A stretch of DNA of 64,000 bases from Bacillus sp. S/N-304-OC-R1 (GCF_019749375.1 NZ_JACWFE010000024.1:1-64000), one strand, 5' to 3'. Positions 44,851-54,128 are shown, counted from the stretch's first letter. The notes: generated by a model from the letters alone, not told the origin. Made by a program: numbers and translations.

Positions 44851-45639
44851 CTACACCTCCACTTTCCGCTCTACTAGCCAAACGGCTGCAAGAAAAACAA
44901 GAAGTGATACGACAGTATAAATAATTCCGTTCATGATTGATATCTGGGCAGTGTCCACTAGACCAGCTGAAACCATTGCTTTCCCTGCTTCAAACTGAAA
45001 TGTTTTCATAGAATTTAACTTGATCACACCGATATTTTTTAGTTTTTTATAAAACGGTAAATTTTGAATAAAATAGCTTGCCGAAGTAAGTAAAACCCAT
45101 AATCCGATGACAATCGGCCAGCGAAATGGTTTGGCAGCTGGTATGGCTTTTAATGAATGAAATAGGGACCAATAAAACAAAAACCAGATTCCAAAATAGA
45201 GGGAAGTAAGACCAAGTGCAGCTCCTATCAAATTCAAATTCGGAAAAGGTTTTTGAGCAAATTGATTAAAAGTCTCAGCAAATATTGAGTGATTAATTTG
45301 CCAATCCGCCATTAATAGCGCAACCGTAAATGAAATTAGGAAATAAATCGTTCCTGCTGTCAGCTTTGCAAGAAAAAGCATCCAACCGTGATTGGGGTTG
45401 TGCAGCCAGAGCTGTGTACGCGCTTCAATGCTTAATGAATTTATTAAATATCCAGGCAAATAGAAGACATGGCCAACTACAACCATGATCGATATGATAG
45501 GCATAACCACTGTTTCATTGAGGTAATGTGATAATCCCAAACCACCTAAATAAGATAATATCAATATTCCTATTCCAACTAGAAACCAGATTCTCGTTAT
45601 CTTTATTTCTTTTATTAATAATCCTTTAAATGCTTTCAA
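44851..45639 (-). CDS. Membrane protein, probable ABC permease of YtrB-like ATPase
   Basis: A 262-residue protein with about six to seven helices, first gene of the operon. The start KAFKGLLIKEIKITRIWFLVG and internal SIEARTQLWLHNPNHGWMLFLAK segment resemble YtrC/D-type permeases. The TTG at 45639 follows AAGGAGG by eight bases; the longer frame reaching 45750 crosses the promoter. It precedes the regulator gene, unlike the B. subtilis ytr order, where the regulator is first. Confidence 0.78.
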   Translation of the reverse strand: MKAFKGLLIKEIKITRIWFLVGIGILILSYLGGLGLSHYLNETVVMPIISIMVVVGHVFYLPGYLINSLSIEARTQLWLHNPNHGWMLFLAKLTAGTIYFLISFTVALLMADWQINHSIFAETFNQFAQKPFPNLNLIGAALGLTSLYFGIWFLFYWSLFHSLKAIPAAKPFRWPIVIGLWVLLTSASYFIQNLPFYKKLKNIGVIKLNSMKTFQFEAGKAMVSAGLVDTAQISIMNGIIYTVVSLLVFLAAVWLVERKVEV

Positions 45640-45668
45640 AATTCGCCCCTCCTTGTATGAGTGTTTCA

Positions 45669-45711
45669 GTGTTCTAGTCAAATAGTACACGGATACAGAG
45701 TAAAGAGTCAA
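45669..45711 (-). promoter_or_regulatory. Promoter and candidate GntR operator of the ABC operon
   Basis: On the minus strand TTGACT (45706-45711) and TACTAT (45682-45687) are 18 bases apart. An inverted repeat GTGTACTA-N6-TAGAACAC (45669-45690, 7 of 8 positions paired) covers the -10 box. YtrA-family operators are of the GTGTA...TACAC kind, so self-repression by the operon's GntR protein is likely. Confidence 0.7.
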
Positions 45712-45811
45712 TACTTTTTCGCCATTTTTAGTAAAAATAGGCATTTGCATATTTTCGTTTTGATCGGTGAGGATAAAGCATATAATTCTATGATAGAAAA
45801 GGGGTGAAAGG

Positions 45812-46333
45812 ATGAAGGAAAGAGGTGCTTTGTGGACGGAATATGAGGAGAATCAATTGATTGAAATTGTAAATGAGTATGTATTAAACGGAGATACAAA
45901 GACTTCTGCTTTCAAAGCGGCAAGTGAAGAATTGGGAAGAACGGCTAGTGCCTGTAAATCGAGATGGAATTCTGTCTTAAAAGAGAAAACAGAAACAAGT
46001 GATACTGCCCCTAAAGAATCCTCAAAACATCAAAAGCCTGAACTTTCTCAGATAAAGAAAACAGATCAAGAGCCAATTTTATATTTAGATGAAGTGATAA
46101 CATTTCTTGAAGACTTTACTGTGGGGAATCCGAACTGTGAGTTAGTGAAGGAGAATCAGCAGCTCAAAGAAGAATTCCATTCCTTAAATAAAAAACACAA
46201 GCAGCTTTTGAACACATTAGCAGCCAAGCAGGAACAGTTTACAATCGAAATGGAAAAGTATGAAAGCGTCTTAATAATTCTAATGCAGGCTGATCAATTA
46301 TTGAAGCAAGAGCCGATTAGGATGGTGCATTAA
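45812..46333 (+). CDS. RsfA family transcriptional regulator
   Basis: A 173-residue protein with an N-terminal Myb/SANT-like helix-turn-helix (ALWTEYEENQLIEIV ... ACKSRWNSVL, about 5-57), a polar linker, and a C-terminal coiled coil (about 110-155; ENQQLKEEFHSLNKKHKQLL). This matches the RsfA/YlbO/YwfN family of sporulation compartment regulators. GGGGTGAAAGG precedes the ATG. The 52-bp repeat array begins about 30 bases after its stop. Confidence 0.88.
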   Translation: MKERGALWTEYEENQLIEIVNEYVLNGDTKTSAFKAASEELGRTASACKSRWNSVLKEKTETSDTAPKESSKHQKPELSQIKKTDQEPILYLDEVITFLEDFTVGNPNCELVKENQQLKEEFHSLNKKHKQLLNTLAAKQEQFTIEMEKYESVLIILMQADQLLKQEPIRMVH

Positions 46334-46365
46334 TGGTGTCGGATAACTAGGGGGCACAGCTTTTA

Positions 46366-46776
46366 TGATGGACAGTGCGGTTTTCATTTTAACTTGCCGG
46401 TCAGCTCTGTTATGACGGACAGCTTGACTTGCTTTTTGACTCGACTTGTCCGTCATCCCCGTCATGACGGACACCTCGACTGACTTTTCAGCTCAACTTG
46501 GCCGTCAGCTCTGTCATGACGGACAGCTTGACTGACTTTTCAGCTCAGCTTGGCCGTCAGACTCATTTTGACGGACAGCTTGACTAACTTTTCAGCTCAA
46601 CTTGGCCGTCATCCCCGTCATGACGGACACCTCGATTGATTTTTCAGCTCAACTTGGCCGTCATCTCTGTCATGACGGACAGCTTGACTGACTTTTCAGC
46701 TCAGCTTGGCCGTCATCCTCATTTTGACGGACACCTCAGCTGGCTTTTCATCTCAGCTTGGCCGTCATCCCGGAGG
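46366..46776. repeat. Tandem array of 52-bp hairpin repeats
   Basis: Seven units start at exactly 52-base steps: 46413, 46465, 46517, 46569, 46621, 46673 and 46725, with no indels; a degenerate 47-base unit precedes at 46366. Each unit opens TGACGGACA and closes TTGGCCGTCA around position 43, followed by a nine-base linker. TGACGG/CCGTCA and inner CTGA/TCAG-type arms form an imperfect 43-nt hairpin with a CTTTT loop. Fifty-two is not a multiple of three and no ORF runs through. It fills the gap between two convergent genes. Function unknown. Confidence 0.97.
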
Positions 46777-46813
46777 ACAAGCTGAGTCAAATGAATTCCC
46801 TTCGAATTCAAAC

Positions 46814-46838
46814 AAAAAAGCCCAGCAAATGCTGGACT
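46814..46838 (-). terminator. Terminator of tcdA
   Basis: Minus-strand stem CCAGCA/TGCTGG extended by a GU pair and followed by six T. Confidence 0.85.
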
Positions 46839-46846
46839 CATAACCT

Positions 46847-47614
46847 TTATTTCTCATCTTTCACTCGGCTCACTTTAATATCTTGAAGCAGCTGTCTAAC
46901 AACATAGCTTGCCATAACTAAACCTGCTACGGATGGAACAAACGCATTGGAAGAAGGCGGCATTTTTGCTTTCCGAATGACAGCATCATCTTTTCCTACT
47001 TCCTTTCTTACTTCTTCACGAATGACAATTGGACTTTCATCAGAAAACACGACAGGGATTCCCTTACGGATTCCTTCTTTTCTCAAGCGAGTACGAATCA
47101 CCTTTGCGATCGGATCTGTATGGGTTTTGGAGATATCTGCAATTTGGAAACGAGTTGGATCCATTTTATTCGCAGCACCCATGCTTGAAATCATCGGGAT
47201 GTTTCTCTTTAAGCATTCTTTCATTAAATGAATTTTATAAGAGATTGTATCAGATGCATCAATGACAAAGTCTAATCCATATTCGAAAAACTGCTCATAT
47301 GTTTCTTCTGTGTAAAACATTTTTAGAGCGATTACCTCGCATTCTGGGTTAATATCCATAATCCGTTCTTTCATTAATTCAACCTTTGGACGGCCAACTG
47401 TTGAAAGCAAAGCAATGATTTGTCTGTTTACATTTGTAATATCCACATCATCTTTATCGACAAGGACTAAACGGCCGACACCTGAACGAGCTAGTGCTTC
47501 GGCAGCAAATGTACCAACTCCGCCAATTCCAAGAACAGCAACTGTGCTGTTTTTCATAATGTCTAGACCTTCTTTGCCGATGGCAAGCTCGTTTCTAGAA
47601 AATTGATGTAACAT
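46847..47614 (-). CDS. tcdA: tRNA threonylcarbamoyladenosine dehydratase
   Basis: TcdA activates and cyclises t6A37 to ct6A in ANN-decoding tRNAs. The 255-residue E1-like protein has the ATP site GIGGVGTFAAEAL (29-41), DKDDVDITNVNRQ and the conserved VFSDESP segment. B. subtilis yrvM is the same gene in the same place beside 6S RNA and aspS. Complete. Confidence 0.94.
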   Translation of the reverse strand: MLHQFSRNELAIGKEGLDIMKNSTVAVLGIGGVGTFAAEALARSGVGRLVLVDKDDVDITNVNRQIIALLSTVGRPKVELMKERIMDINPECEVIALKMFYTEETYEQFFEYGLDFVIDASDTISYKIHLMKECLKRNIPMISSMGAANKMDPTRFQIADISKTHTDPIAKVIRTRLRKEGIRKGIPVVFSDESPIVIREEVRKEVGKDDAVIRKAKMPPSSNAFVPSVAGLVMASYVVRQLLQDIKVSRVKDEK

Positions 47615-47760
47615 ATATTCTCAACTCCATACCCCATTAAAAATTTCGATTTCTAAAAATAGTTCTTCTTTTGTTTTTCCCGATATTGAATATACCATAC
47701 TTTTTAATAAAAATAAGTATTTCCATAGGAATTAAGAGATATAATTTTTTCCCTTTATTC

Positions 47761-47795
47761 AAAATAAAAATCCATCCCTGTCGCGGAATGGATTG
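47761..47795 (-). terminator. Terminator of 6S RNA
   Basis: Minus-strand stem AATCCATTCC/GGGATGGATT followed by a TTTATTTT tract. Confidence 0.85.
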
Positions 47796-47810
47796 AATGT
47801 TCATGTGTAA

Positions 47811-48008
47811 GGAAAGAGTCCCAATCGTGCCGTCGCTTAGATGCCTTCGTTTTGAACCCGCACTCAGCAGGTGGGTGTCCTGTTTCTGCTTTTGTAAGTC
47901 CTCAAATCGACGAGGCATTTACGCGGCAATAGAAAACTCGGACTCCCGAAGGATAATATGTTCGGTCAAAATGTCAGGTTACACAACGAACACATCAGGA
48001 CTCTTAAA
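47811..48008 (-). ncRNA. ssrS: 6S RNA (6S-1 type, bsrA)
   Basis: The minus-strand sequence has the 6S layout: 5' end AAGAGTCCTGATGTG pairs with 3' GGGACTCTT; the central region contains GTTTTCTATTGC, AAATGCCTCGTCG paired with CGACGG and CGAAGGCATCT, and the CACCCACCTG apical arm. These match B. subtilis 6S-1, also located between aspS and yrvM (tcdA). It binds housekeeping RNA polymerase in stationary phase. About 195 nt; the exact 5' end is uncertain by a few bases. Confidence 0.93.
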
Positions 48009-48018
48009 GATTAATTAA

Positions 48019-48047
48019 ATTTTATCATATCTAAATATCTCTTTCAA
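48019..48047 (-). promoter_or_regulatory. Promoter of 6S RNA
   Basis: TTGAAA (48042-48047) and TAAAAT (48019-48024) on the minus strand with a 17-base spacer, placed about 10 bases before the RNA 5' end. Confidence 0.7.
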
Positions 48048-48129
48048 GCAAGCAAACGTAGGACAATTCTCATTTTTTTACAGAAAAAACGCATACTTAC
48101 AGTAAGAAAAAGGAATCAGTTGTGCAATT

Positions 48130-49911
48130 CTAGTTACCTTTTACTTTGCTTAAATTCAAGGCTAAATGAAGATCATTTAGCTGAGCTTCACTAACCTCGC
48201 CAGGAGCATCTGTTAATAAGCAGCTTGCACTTGCAGTTTTCGGGAACGCGATTGTATCACGAAGATTTGTTCTGCCAGCCAATAACATAACCAATCTGTC
48301 TAAACCAAGTGCAATTCCGCCATGCGGAGGAGTTCCATATTCGAATGCTTCCATTAAGAAACCAAATTGTTCATTTGCTTCTTCCTCTGTGAAACCAAGT
48401 ACTTTAAACATTTTCTCCTGTACCGCTCTTTCAAAAATACGAAGAGAACCGCCGCCAAGTTCATAACCATTTAGGACAAGGTCATAAGCTTGTGCTCTAA
48501 CTTGGGATGGATCTGTTTCAAGCAATTCTAGATCCTCTCTAAATGGCATTGTGAATGGATGATGAGCAGCAAAATAACGGCCAAGTTCTTCATCATATTC
48601 TAATAACGGCCAGTCAGTAATCCATAGGAAGTTAAACTTGCTTTTGTCAATCAGATCTAATTCTTTTCCTAGCTTTAATCGAAGTGCACCTAGAGCATCA
48701 GCGACAACATTTTTCTTATCTGCCACAAATAGCAGCAAGTCACCTGTATCAACTGAAAGTGCAGCATATATTCCTTTTTGTTCTTCCTCAGTAATAAATT
48801 TAGCAATTGGTCCCTTTAAGCCATCTTCTTCAGCTTTTAACCATGCAAGACCTTTCGCACCGTATACAGCTGCGTATTCAGTTAAAGCATCTATATCTTT
48901 GCGTGAATATTTACTGCCGCCATTTTTCACATTGATAGCCTTTACTTGTCCACCTGAAGAGACAGCACCTGCAAACACTTTAAAGCTTGAATCCTTAACA
49001 ATTTCAGATAAATCTGTTAACTCCATACCAAAACGTGTATCCGGTTTATCTGACCCAAAACGGTCCATTGCATCCTGATAAGTCATTCGAGGAAAAGGAG
49101 TTTCGATATCAAGGCCTTTGACATCCTTCATCACTTTTTTCATCATATTTTCCATAAGCGCGATGATCTCGTCTTGGCTCATAAAGCTCATTTCCATATC
49201 GACCTGAGTAAATTCAGGCTGACGGTCAGCACGCAAATCTTCATCACGGAAGCAGCGAGCGATTTGATAATATCTTTCAAATCCGCCTACCATTAATAAC
49301 TGCTTAAAAATTTGCGGTGATTGAGGCAGTGCATAAAATTCACCCGGATGAACACGGCTAGGCACTAGGTAATCACGTGCACCTTCTGGCGTGCTCTTCG
49401 TTAAGATTGGTGTTTCAACATCTAAGAAGCCCTCGCCATCTAAGAAATCTCTCATTGCCTTTGTTACTCCATGGCGCATTTTAAAAGTTTCAAACATGAC
49501 AGGTCTTCTTAAATCAAGATAACGATACTTTAGACGAACATCCTCATTAACATCTGTCTTGTCATCGATGATAAATGGCGGTGTTTTTGCCTCATTCAAA
49601 ATAGAAATTTTATTAACTAGGACCTCGATGCGGCCAGTTTTTAAATTTTCATTGACCGTTCCATCTTGACGGGCTACAACTTCCCCTTCAATATCGACAA
49701 CAAATTCACTTCTTACTTTCTCTGCAACGGCAAGTGCCTCTTGTGAAACTTCCGGATTAAATACAATTTGGACAATGCCAGTACGGTCACGTAAATCAAT
49801 AAAGATTAGACCGCCTAAATCGCGGCGCTTTTGAACCCATCCTTTTAAAACAATCTTTTCGCCGATAGCGGCTTCTGTCACTTCTCCGCAGTAATACGTT
49901 CTCCCAAACAT
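48130..49911 (-). CDS. aspS: Aspartate-tRNA ligase
   Basis: Class II synthetase of 593 residues: N-terminal OB anticodon domain ([20 protein letters not shown]), motif 2 [16 protein letters not shown], the bacterial GAD insertion domain (about 300-420) and motif 3 [12 protein letters not shown]. The length is that of the bacterial type. It starts 13 bases after the hisS stop and shares the T-box leader with hisS. Confidence 0.97.
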   Translation of the reverse strand: MFGRTYYCGEVTEAAIGEKIVLKGWVQKRRDLGGLIFIDLRDRTGIVQIVFNPEVSQEALAVAEKVRSEFVVDIEGEVVARQDGTVNENLKTGRIEVLVNKISILNEAKTPPFIIDDKTDVNEDVRLKYRYLDLRRPVMFETFKMRHGVTKAMRDFLDGEGFLDVETPILTKSTPEGARDYLVPSRVHPGEFYALPQSPQIFKQLLMVGGFERYYQIARCFRDEDLRADRQPEFTQVDMEMSFMSQDEIIALMENMMKKVMKDVKGLDIETPFPRMTYQDAMDRFGSDKPDTRFGMELTDLSEIVKDSSFKVFAGAVSSGGQVKAINVKNGGSKYSRKDIDALTEYAAVYGAKGLAWLKAEEDGLKGPIAKFITEEEQKGIYAALSVDTGDLLLFVADKKNVVADALGALRLKLGKELDLIDKSKFNFLWITDWPLLEYDEELGRYFAAHHPFTMPFREDLELLETDPSQVRAQAYDLVLNGYELGGGSLRIFERAVQEKMFKVLGFTEEEANEQFGFLMEAFEYGTPPHGGIALGLDRLVMLLAGRTNLRDTIAFPKTASASCLLTDAPGEVSEAQLNDLHLALNLSKVKGN

Positions 49912-49924
49912 TTCCTTATTCCTC

Positions 49925-51208
49925 CTACATCTGCTTCTTTAATAGCTCCGCAAATTTTTCTACAAAAGTACTAAGATCTAATTCTGTTTGCTCTCCTGTT
50001 TCCATTGATTTAAGGTTGATTTTATTTTCTTTAAGCTCATCTTCACCTAAAATCGCCACATATTTCGCATTGGAACGGTCAGCAGCCTTAAATTGGGCTT
50101 TTATTTTTCTATCTAAATAATCTCTATCCGCTGAGAATCCTGCTAGACGAAGCTTTTGCAGCAGCCCAACTGTGTAATCTTTAGCTTCTTCCCCAAGAGA
50201 TACGAGATAACAATCGATTTCTTCCTTAAGCGGAAGCTTTACTTGTTCTGCCTCTAGTGCTGCAATAAAACGTTCAATACTCATTGCAAAGCCAATTCCT
50301 GGCGCTTCTGGCCCTCCGATTTCTTCCGTTAGTCCGTTGTAACGTCCGCCTCCGCATAGTGTTGTGATTGCGCCAAATCCTTCAGCATCACTCATGATTT
50401 CAAATGCTGTATGATTATAATAATCAAGTCCGCGAACTAGATTTGGATCAACTATAAAATCAATTTCAAGATTTTTTAAATATTGCTGAACCTTGTCAAA
50501 GTAGTTTTTCGAATTATCATTTAGATAATCAATAATCGACGGAGCGGAATTCATTAGCTCATGCTCTCTGTCTTGTTTACAATCAAGAATTCGCATCGGA
50601 TTCTTTTCTATTCGATTTTGACAATCTGAACAAAACTCACCGATTCTCGGTTTAAAATGATTTACTAATGCTTCACGATGTGCACTTCTGCTTTCTTTGT
50701 CACCGAGGCTATTAATAACCAGCTTCAGCTTTTTCAAGCCCAGCTCCTTGTATAAAGAAATTGCTAAGGCAATCACTTCTGCATCAATTGCAGGGTCATT
50801 GCTGCCAATTGCTTCTACGCCAAATTGAACAAATTGGCGGTAACGCCCTGCCTGTGGACGTTCATAACGGAACATTGGCCCCATATAATAAAGCTTTACC
50901 GGCTGAGTCGCATCTCCAAACATTTTATGTTCAACATAGGAACGAACTACAGCTGCTGTTCCTTCAGGTCTTAATGTTAGGCTGCGTTCTCCGCGGTCTT
51001 CAAATGTATACATTTCTTTTTGAACGATATCTGTCGTATCTCCAACGCTTCGTAAAAATAACTCTGTATGTTCAAAAATAGGTGTTCTAATTTCACGATA
51101 TTGAAATCTTTTACATAGCTCTCTTGCCTTTTCCTCAATCAGCTGCCATTTTTCAATTTTTCCAGGGAGAATGTCCTGTGTTCCCCGTGGAATTCGGATT
51201 GACGTCAT
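49925..51208 (-). CDS. hisS: Histidine-tRNA ligase
   Basis: Class II synthetase of 427 residues. It begins [12 protein letters not shown]; motif 2 is [15 protein letters not shown], the histidine-A loop is [14 protein letters not shown], and motif 3 [14 protein letters not shown]-terminal anticodon-binding domain follows. First gene of hisS-aspS, behind a T-box leader. Its start codon is about 280 bases from the T-box terminator because a repeat lies between them. Confidence 0.97.
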   Translation of the reverse strand: MTSIRIPRGTQDILPGKIEKWQLIEEKARELCKRFQYREIRTPIFEHTELFLRSVGDTTDIVQKEMYTFEDRGERSLTLRPEGTAAVVRSYVEHKMFGDATQPVKLYYMGPMFRYERPQAGRYRQFVQFGVEAIGSNDPAIDAEVIALAISLYKELGLKKLKLVINSLGDKESRSAHREALVNHFKPRIGEFCSDCQNRIEKNPMRILDCKQDREHELMNSAPSIIDYLNDNSKNYFDKVQQYLKNLEIDFIVDPNLVRGLDYYNHTAFEIMSDAEGFGAITTLCGGGRYNGLTEEIGGPEAPGIGFAMSIERFIAALEAEQVKLPLKEEIDCYLVSLGEEAKDYTVGLLQKLRLAGFSADRDYLDRKIKAQFKAADRSNAKYVAILGEDELKENKINLKSMETGEQTELDLSTFVEKFAELLKKQM

Positions 51209-51309
51209 TTATTAGTCCTCCTCTATCAATCAAAATTATTATTTTTTAATCGGCTCTTTTCGCATTGATTGTTGTTTTTGTCTTTGTAATTTGCCCGTTA
51301 ATTTCCGCT

Positions 51310-51483
51310 GCGGGCACTTGCTTTCCGCGGGGAGGGACGGGAGCCTCCTCGGCTAATGCCTGCGGGGTCTCCCGCTTCCCTCCATTCCCGCAGGAGTCAA
51401 GTGCCCTCCGCTCCAATCAACTCAGATTTTTAAATTAATTTTCTCACTAATAAAGCAACTAACTTTACAAAAACAGCCTTTTA
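51310..51483. repeat. Dispersed palindromic repeat, copy B, in hisS leader
   Basis: Contains inverted arms GGGCACTTG (51312-51320) and CAAGTGCCC (51398-51406), with GGAGGGACGGGAG and CTCCCGCTTCCCTCC pairing inside, then an A/T-rich right flank. Its part from 51350 on repeats at 31-166. It lies between the T-box terminator and the hisS start codon, so it is transcribed as part of the hisS-aspS mRNA whenever the T-box reads through. Confidence 0.85.
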
Positions 51484-51491
51484 ATAAAATA

Positions 51492-51785
51492 AAAAAGCCC
51501 CCGCCTCCTTGTATATAAATACAAGGGACGAGAGCTTGTAATTTCCCGTGGTGCCACCCTAATTGAAAACATAATAAATATATGCCTTCCTCTTTTACAG
51601 TTAACGCCTGTGAACGTTCAGCTCCTACTAAAGGAAATAGCCTTTTTCAGAGAGAAACCTACGAAGTGTTCTTTCATTAAATCATCATGGAGAAATGCTT
51701 TCAGCCTATGACATTTCTTCTCTTTCCATGTGGGGCTTAACTACTGTTCTTCATCAACGGTATATCATCAATTTATTTTTAAAAA
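51492..51785 (-). promoter_or_regulatory. T-box riboswitch of hisS-aspS
   Basis: The T-box sequence GGGTGGCACCACGGG lies at 51545-51560. A terminator GCTCTCGTCCCTTGT/ACAAGGAGGCGGGGGC with TTTTTT follows (51494-51534). Stem I is at 51640-51770 with a GAAGAACAGTAG 5' strand and GAACACTTCG 3' strand. The specifier is AAC or CAC depending on register, so His (CAC) or Asn (AAC) sensing cannot be separated by eye. Confidence 0.9.
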
Positions 51786-51805
51786 TATATCCTAATATTT
51801 ATATT

Positions 51806-51834
51806 ATCATACGTATCATGATTAATAATGTCAA
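51806..51834 (-). promoter_or_regulatory. Promoter of hisS T-box leader
   Basis: Minus-strand TTGACA (51829-51834) and TATGAT (51806-51811) with a 17-base spacer. Confidence 0.88.
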
Positions 51835-51843
51835 TAGGGTTCA

Positions 51844-52020
51844 TTAAGATCGTTCTAAATGTTTTTTCAGCTTCCTCACATCCCTAATGGTTAAACCAAA
51901 TTCGGATGCTAACTCCACCATATTATGACTTTGTTCTTTTTGAATGAAATCATGAAAATCTACACCGAATAGCTGGTTTTCTCCTTGCTGAACAGACATT
52001 CCCTTGTCTCCGAATCTCAT
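51844..52020 (-). CDS. yrzK: YrzK-like small protein
   Basis: A 58-residue ORF starting MRFGDKGMSVQQGENQLFG. Its C-terminal half (MVELASEFGLTIRDVRKLKKHLE) looks like a helix-turn-helix segment of the type found in sigma-factor-like small proteins. Its place between hisS and the amidase matches B. subtilis yrzK. AAAGGGTGAT precedes the ATG. DNA binding is inferred only from the helix pattern. Confidence 0.7.
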   Translation of the reverse strand: MRFGDKGMSVQQGENQLFGVDFHDFIQKEQSHNMVELASEFGLTIRDVRKLKKHLERS

Positions 52021-52300
52021 TTTGGATCACCCTTTATACAATTAGTCTCCTTTATTCTCTCCATATTTGACTAAAAAATTTCTCTATCTTTTTAAAATAG
52101 AAAAATTAAAAGCAAGATGATTATAAAAGGAATTCTCCGTTTTTAAGCGAACTATTATAAGTGGCTAACTTCGAACTAAAACTCTTTTTTACGAGATAAG
52201 AGTTGAAAATGGCTTGACTGAGAGCAATATTTTTGTTTTTCTTTAAGATGAAGAATTTGCCAGACGTCATTTAAAAAGTGCTATAGAAAGGAGTGTGCTA

Positions 52301-54073
52301 ATGCTTAGAAAGAATCATTCTATCATGTTCCTTTGCCTCATTCTTTTCATAGGATTGGCAACTCCCCTGTCATCTGTTCATGCAGAAACAGAGGCAGTTA
52401 AAGTTGGAACTGATCAATTAAACATTCGCAAAGGACCAGGGCTAAGCTACCCTATAGTAGCAAAAGCGAAAAAAGGAGAACAGTATCCATTACTATCAGA
52501 AAAGAACGAGTGGATGGAAATTCAGCTTGGAAACGGTGTTCGCGGCTGGGTAGCAAATTGGCTTGTTACAAAAGTAAATGCGAATCAAAGTACTAATCAT
52601 TCAGCTGACACACTTGGGAAAAATAAGACTGCGATCATCTCTTCAGATGGTCTCCGAATAAGAAAGGGACCAGGGACAAGCTACGCTGTAATTGGAACCG
52701 CTAATAAAGGAGACAAGTTTACTGTACTTAGTCAAAATGGAGATTGGGTAAACCTTCAAACCCCGTTCGGCAGCGGCTGGGTTTCCAATGATTTTGTTCA
52801 GTTACAAACTACTAATGCCAGCAATTCTAGCGGAAAGTCACAAGGAATCATTTCCGTCAATTCCTTAAATGTTAGAAGTTCACCATCTCTTAATAGTTCT
52901 ATCATTGGAAAATTGCAATTAGGAGATAATGTCAGCATCCTATCACAAACGAGTGAATGGACAGAGATTTCCTTTGCTGGAACAAATGCATGGATTAGCA
53001 GTCAATACATTCAACATAGTAACTCTCAATCAAGCCAAGTAGCCGAAACGAAAGACAATAAAACTATTAATACTGGGAAAACAGGGAGAGTAACGGCCAC
53101 ATCTCTTATTGTTAGAGAATCTGCTTCTCTTAATGGAAGGCCCATCAGTTCTGTACAAAAAGACGAAACACTTCAAATTATTGAAGAAACGAATAACTGG
53201 TCAAAAATTGAATATGCAAAAGGTGCCTACGGCTGGGTAGCAAGCTGGTATTTGGACAAGTCTGAGTCCAATCCCCCTGTTTCCAACGGACAAAAAGTAA
53301 AGGATAGCACTCTGACCATTAGTCATAATGGATCAAACATAAGAAAAAGTCCGAGTACCCAATCTGATGTCGTCTATATAGCAAATCAAGGGGATATTTT
53401 TGACATCATTAGCATACAAAATGACTGGTATGAAATTCGCCTTGCAGATGGGAACAGCGGTTATATTGCCGGCTGGATCGTATCAGTAAACGGATCGGCT
53501 CCGACAATCGAAAAACCAGGATCTGTAACCGGTTTAAAAAATAAAATGATTGTCATTGATCCCGGTCATGGCGGGAGAGATAATGGAACAACCGGTGCAA
53601 GAGGAACGCTCGAAAAAAATTTAACTTTGCAAACAGCTTATAGTTTATATGAAAAATTAAAGGCCACCGGAGCAAATGTTATTTTAACTCGCAGCAATGA
53701 TACATATATCCCATTGTCGTCAAGAGTCTACACATCGCACTATCATAATGCCGATGCATTTGTTAGTATTCATTTCGACAGTAGTACAGACCGTAGTGTT
53801 AACGGATTGACTACTTATTATTATCATGACTATCAAAAGAACTTGGCAGCTAGTGTACATTCTTCAGTTACCGTAAAAAGTAATATAAAAGACCGCGGTT
53901 ACCGATTTGGTGATTATTATGTTCTTAGAGAAAATAAACGAAATGCCATTTTGTTAGAGCTTGGTTACTTAAGTAACCCAACTGAAGAAATTCTTATTTC
54001 TTCCGGTCAATATCAAGATACAGTCACAACTGGCATTTATCAGGGGCTAGCAAAATATTTCCAATATAATTAA
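52301..54073 (+). CDS. yrvJ: N-acetylmuramoyl-L-alanine amidase with five SH3b repeats
   Basis: A secreted cell wall hydrolase of 590 residues. A signal peptide ends near VHAE (about 31). Five bacterial SH3 repeats follow (about 33-90, 110-172, 182-240, 260-320, 336-398), each with an LNIRKGPG-like start and a GWV end. The Amidase_3 domain (about 415-588) has the zinc ligands in DPGHGG, TLEKNL and SIHFD and the catalytic glutamate in LELGYLSN. The ATG at 52301 has AAAGGAG seven bases upstream; a GTG two codons before it overlaps that site. Confidence 0.92.
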   Translation: MLRKNHSIMFLCLILFIGLATPLSSVHAETEAVKVGTDQLNIRKGPGLSYPIVAKAKKGEQYPLLSEKNEWMEIQLGNGVRGWVANWLVTKVNANQSTNHSADTLGKNKTAIISSDGLRIRKGPGTSYAVIGTANKGDKFTVLSQNGDWVNLQTPFGSGWVSNDFVQLQTTNASNSSGKSQGIISVNSLNVRSSPSLNSSIIGKLQLGDNVSILSQTSEWTEISFAGTNAWISSQYIQHSNSQSSQVAETKDNKTINTGKTGRVTATSLIVRESASLNGRPISSVQKDETLQIIEETNNWSKIEYAKGAYGWVASWYLDKSESNPPVSNGQKVKDSTLTISHNGSNIRKSPSTQSDVVYIANQGDIFDIISIQNDWYEIRLADGNSGYIAGWIVSVNGSAPTIEKPGSVTGLKNKMIVIDPGHGGRDNGTTGARGTLEKNLTLQTAYSLYEKLKATGANVILTRSNDTYIPLSSRVYTSHYHNADAFVSIHFDSSTDRSVNGLTTYYYHDYQKNLAASVHSSVTVKSNIKDRGYRFGDYYVLRENKRNAILLELGYLSNPTEEILISSGQYQDTVTTGIYQGLAKYFQYN

Positions 54074-54077
54074 ATTG

Positions 54078-54128
54078 AAAAAGGTCAGACATATTCATAC
54101 TTTCGTATGAACAATGTCTGACCTTTTA
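54078..54128. terminator. Bidirectional terminator, yrvJ/dtd
   Basis: Long perfect arms AAAAGGTCAGACAT/ATGTCTGACCTTTT with an inner TTCATAC/GTATGAA stem, between convergent genes. Confidence 0.92.

Noticed and set aside
46366-46776. CRISPR array
   Set aside because: The repeated block covers the whole 52-base unit; there are no unique spacers, the linkers are only nine bases and themselves recur, and no cas genes are near.
47637-47918. 93-codon ORF on the minus strand
   Set aside because: It lies inside 6S RNA and its terminator; the match to conserved 6S elements explains the sequence.
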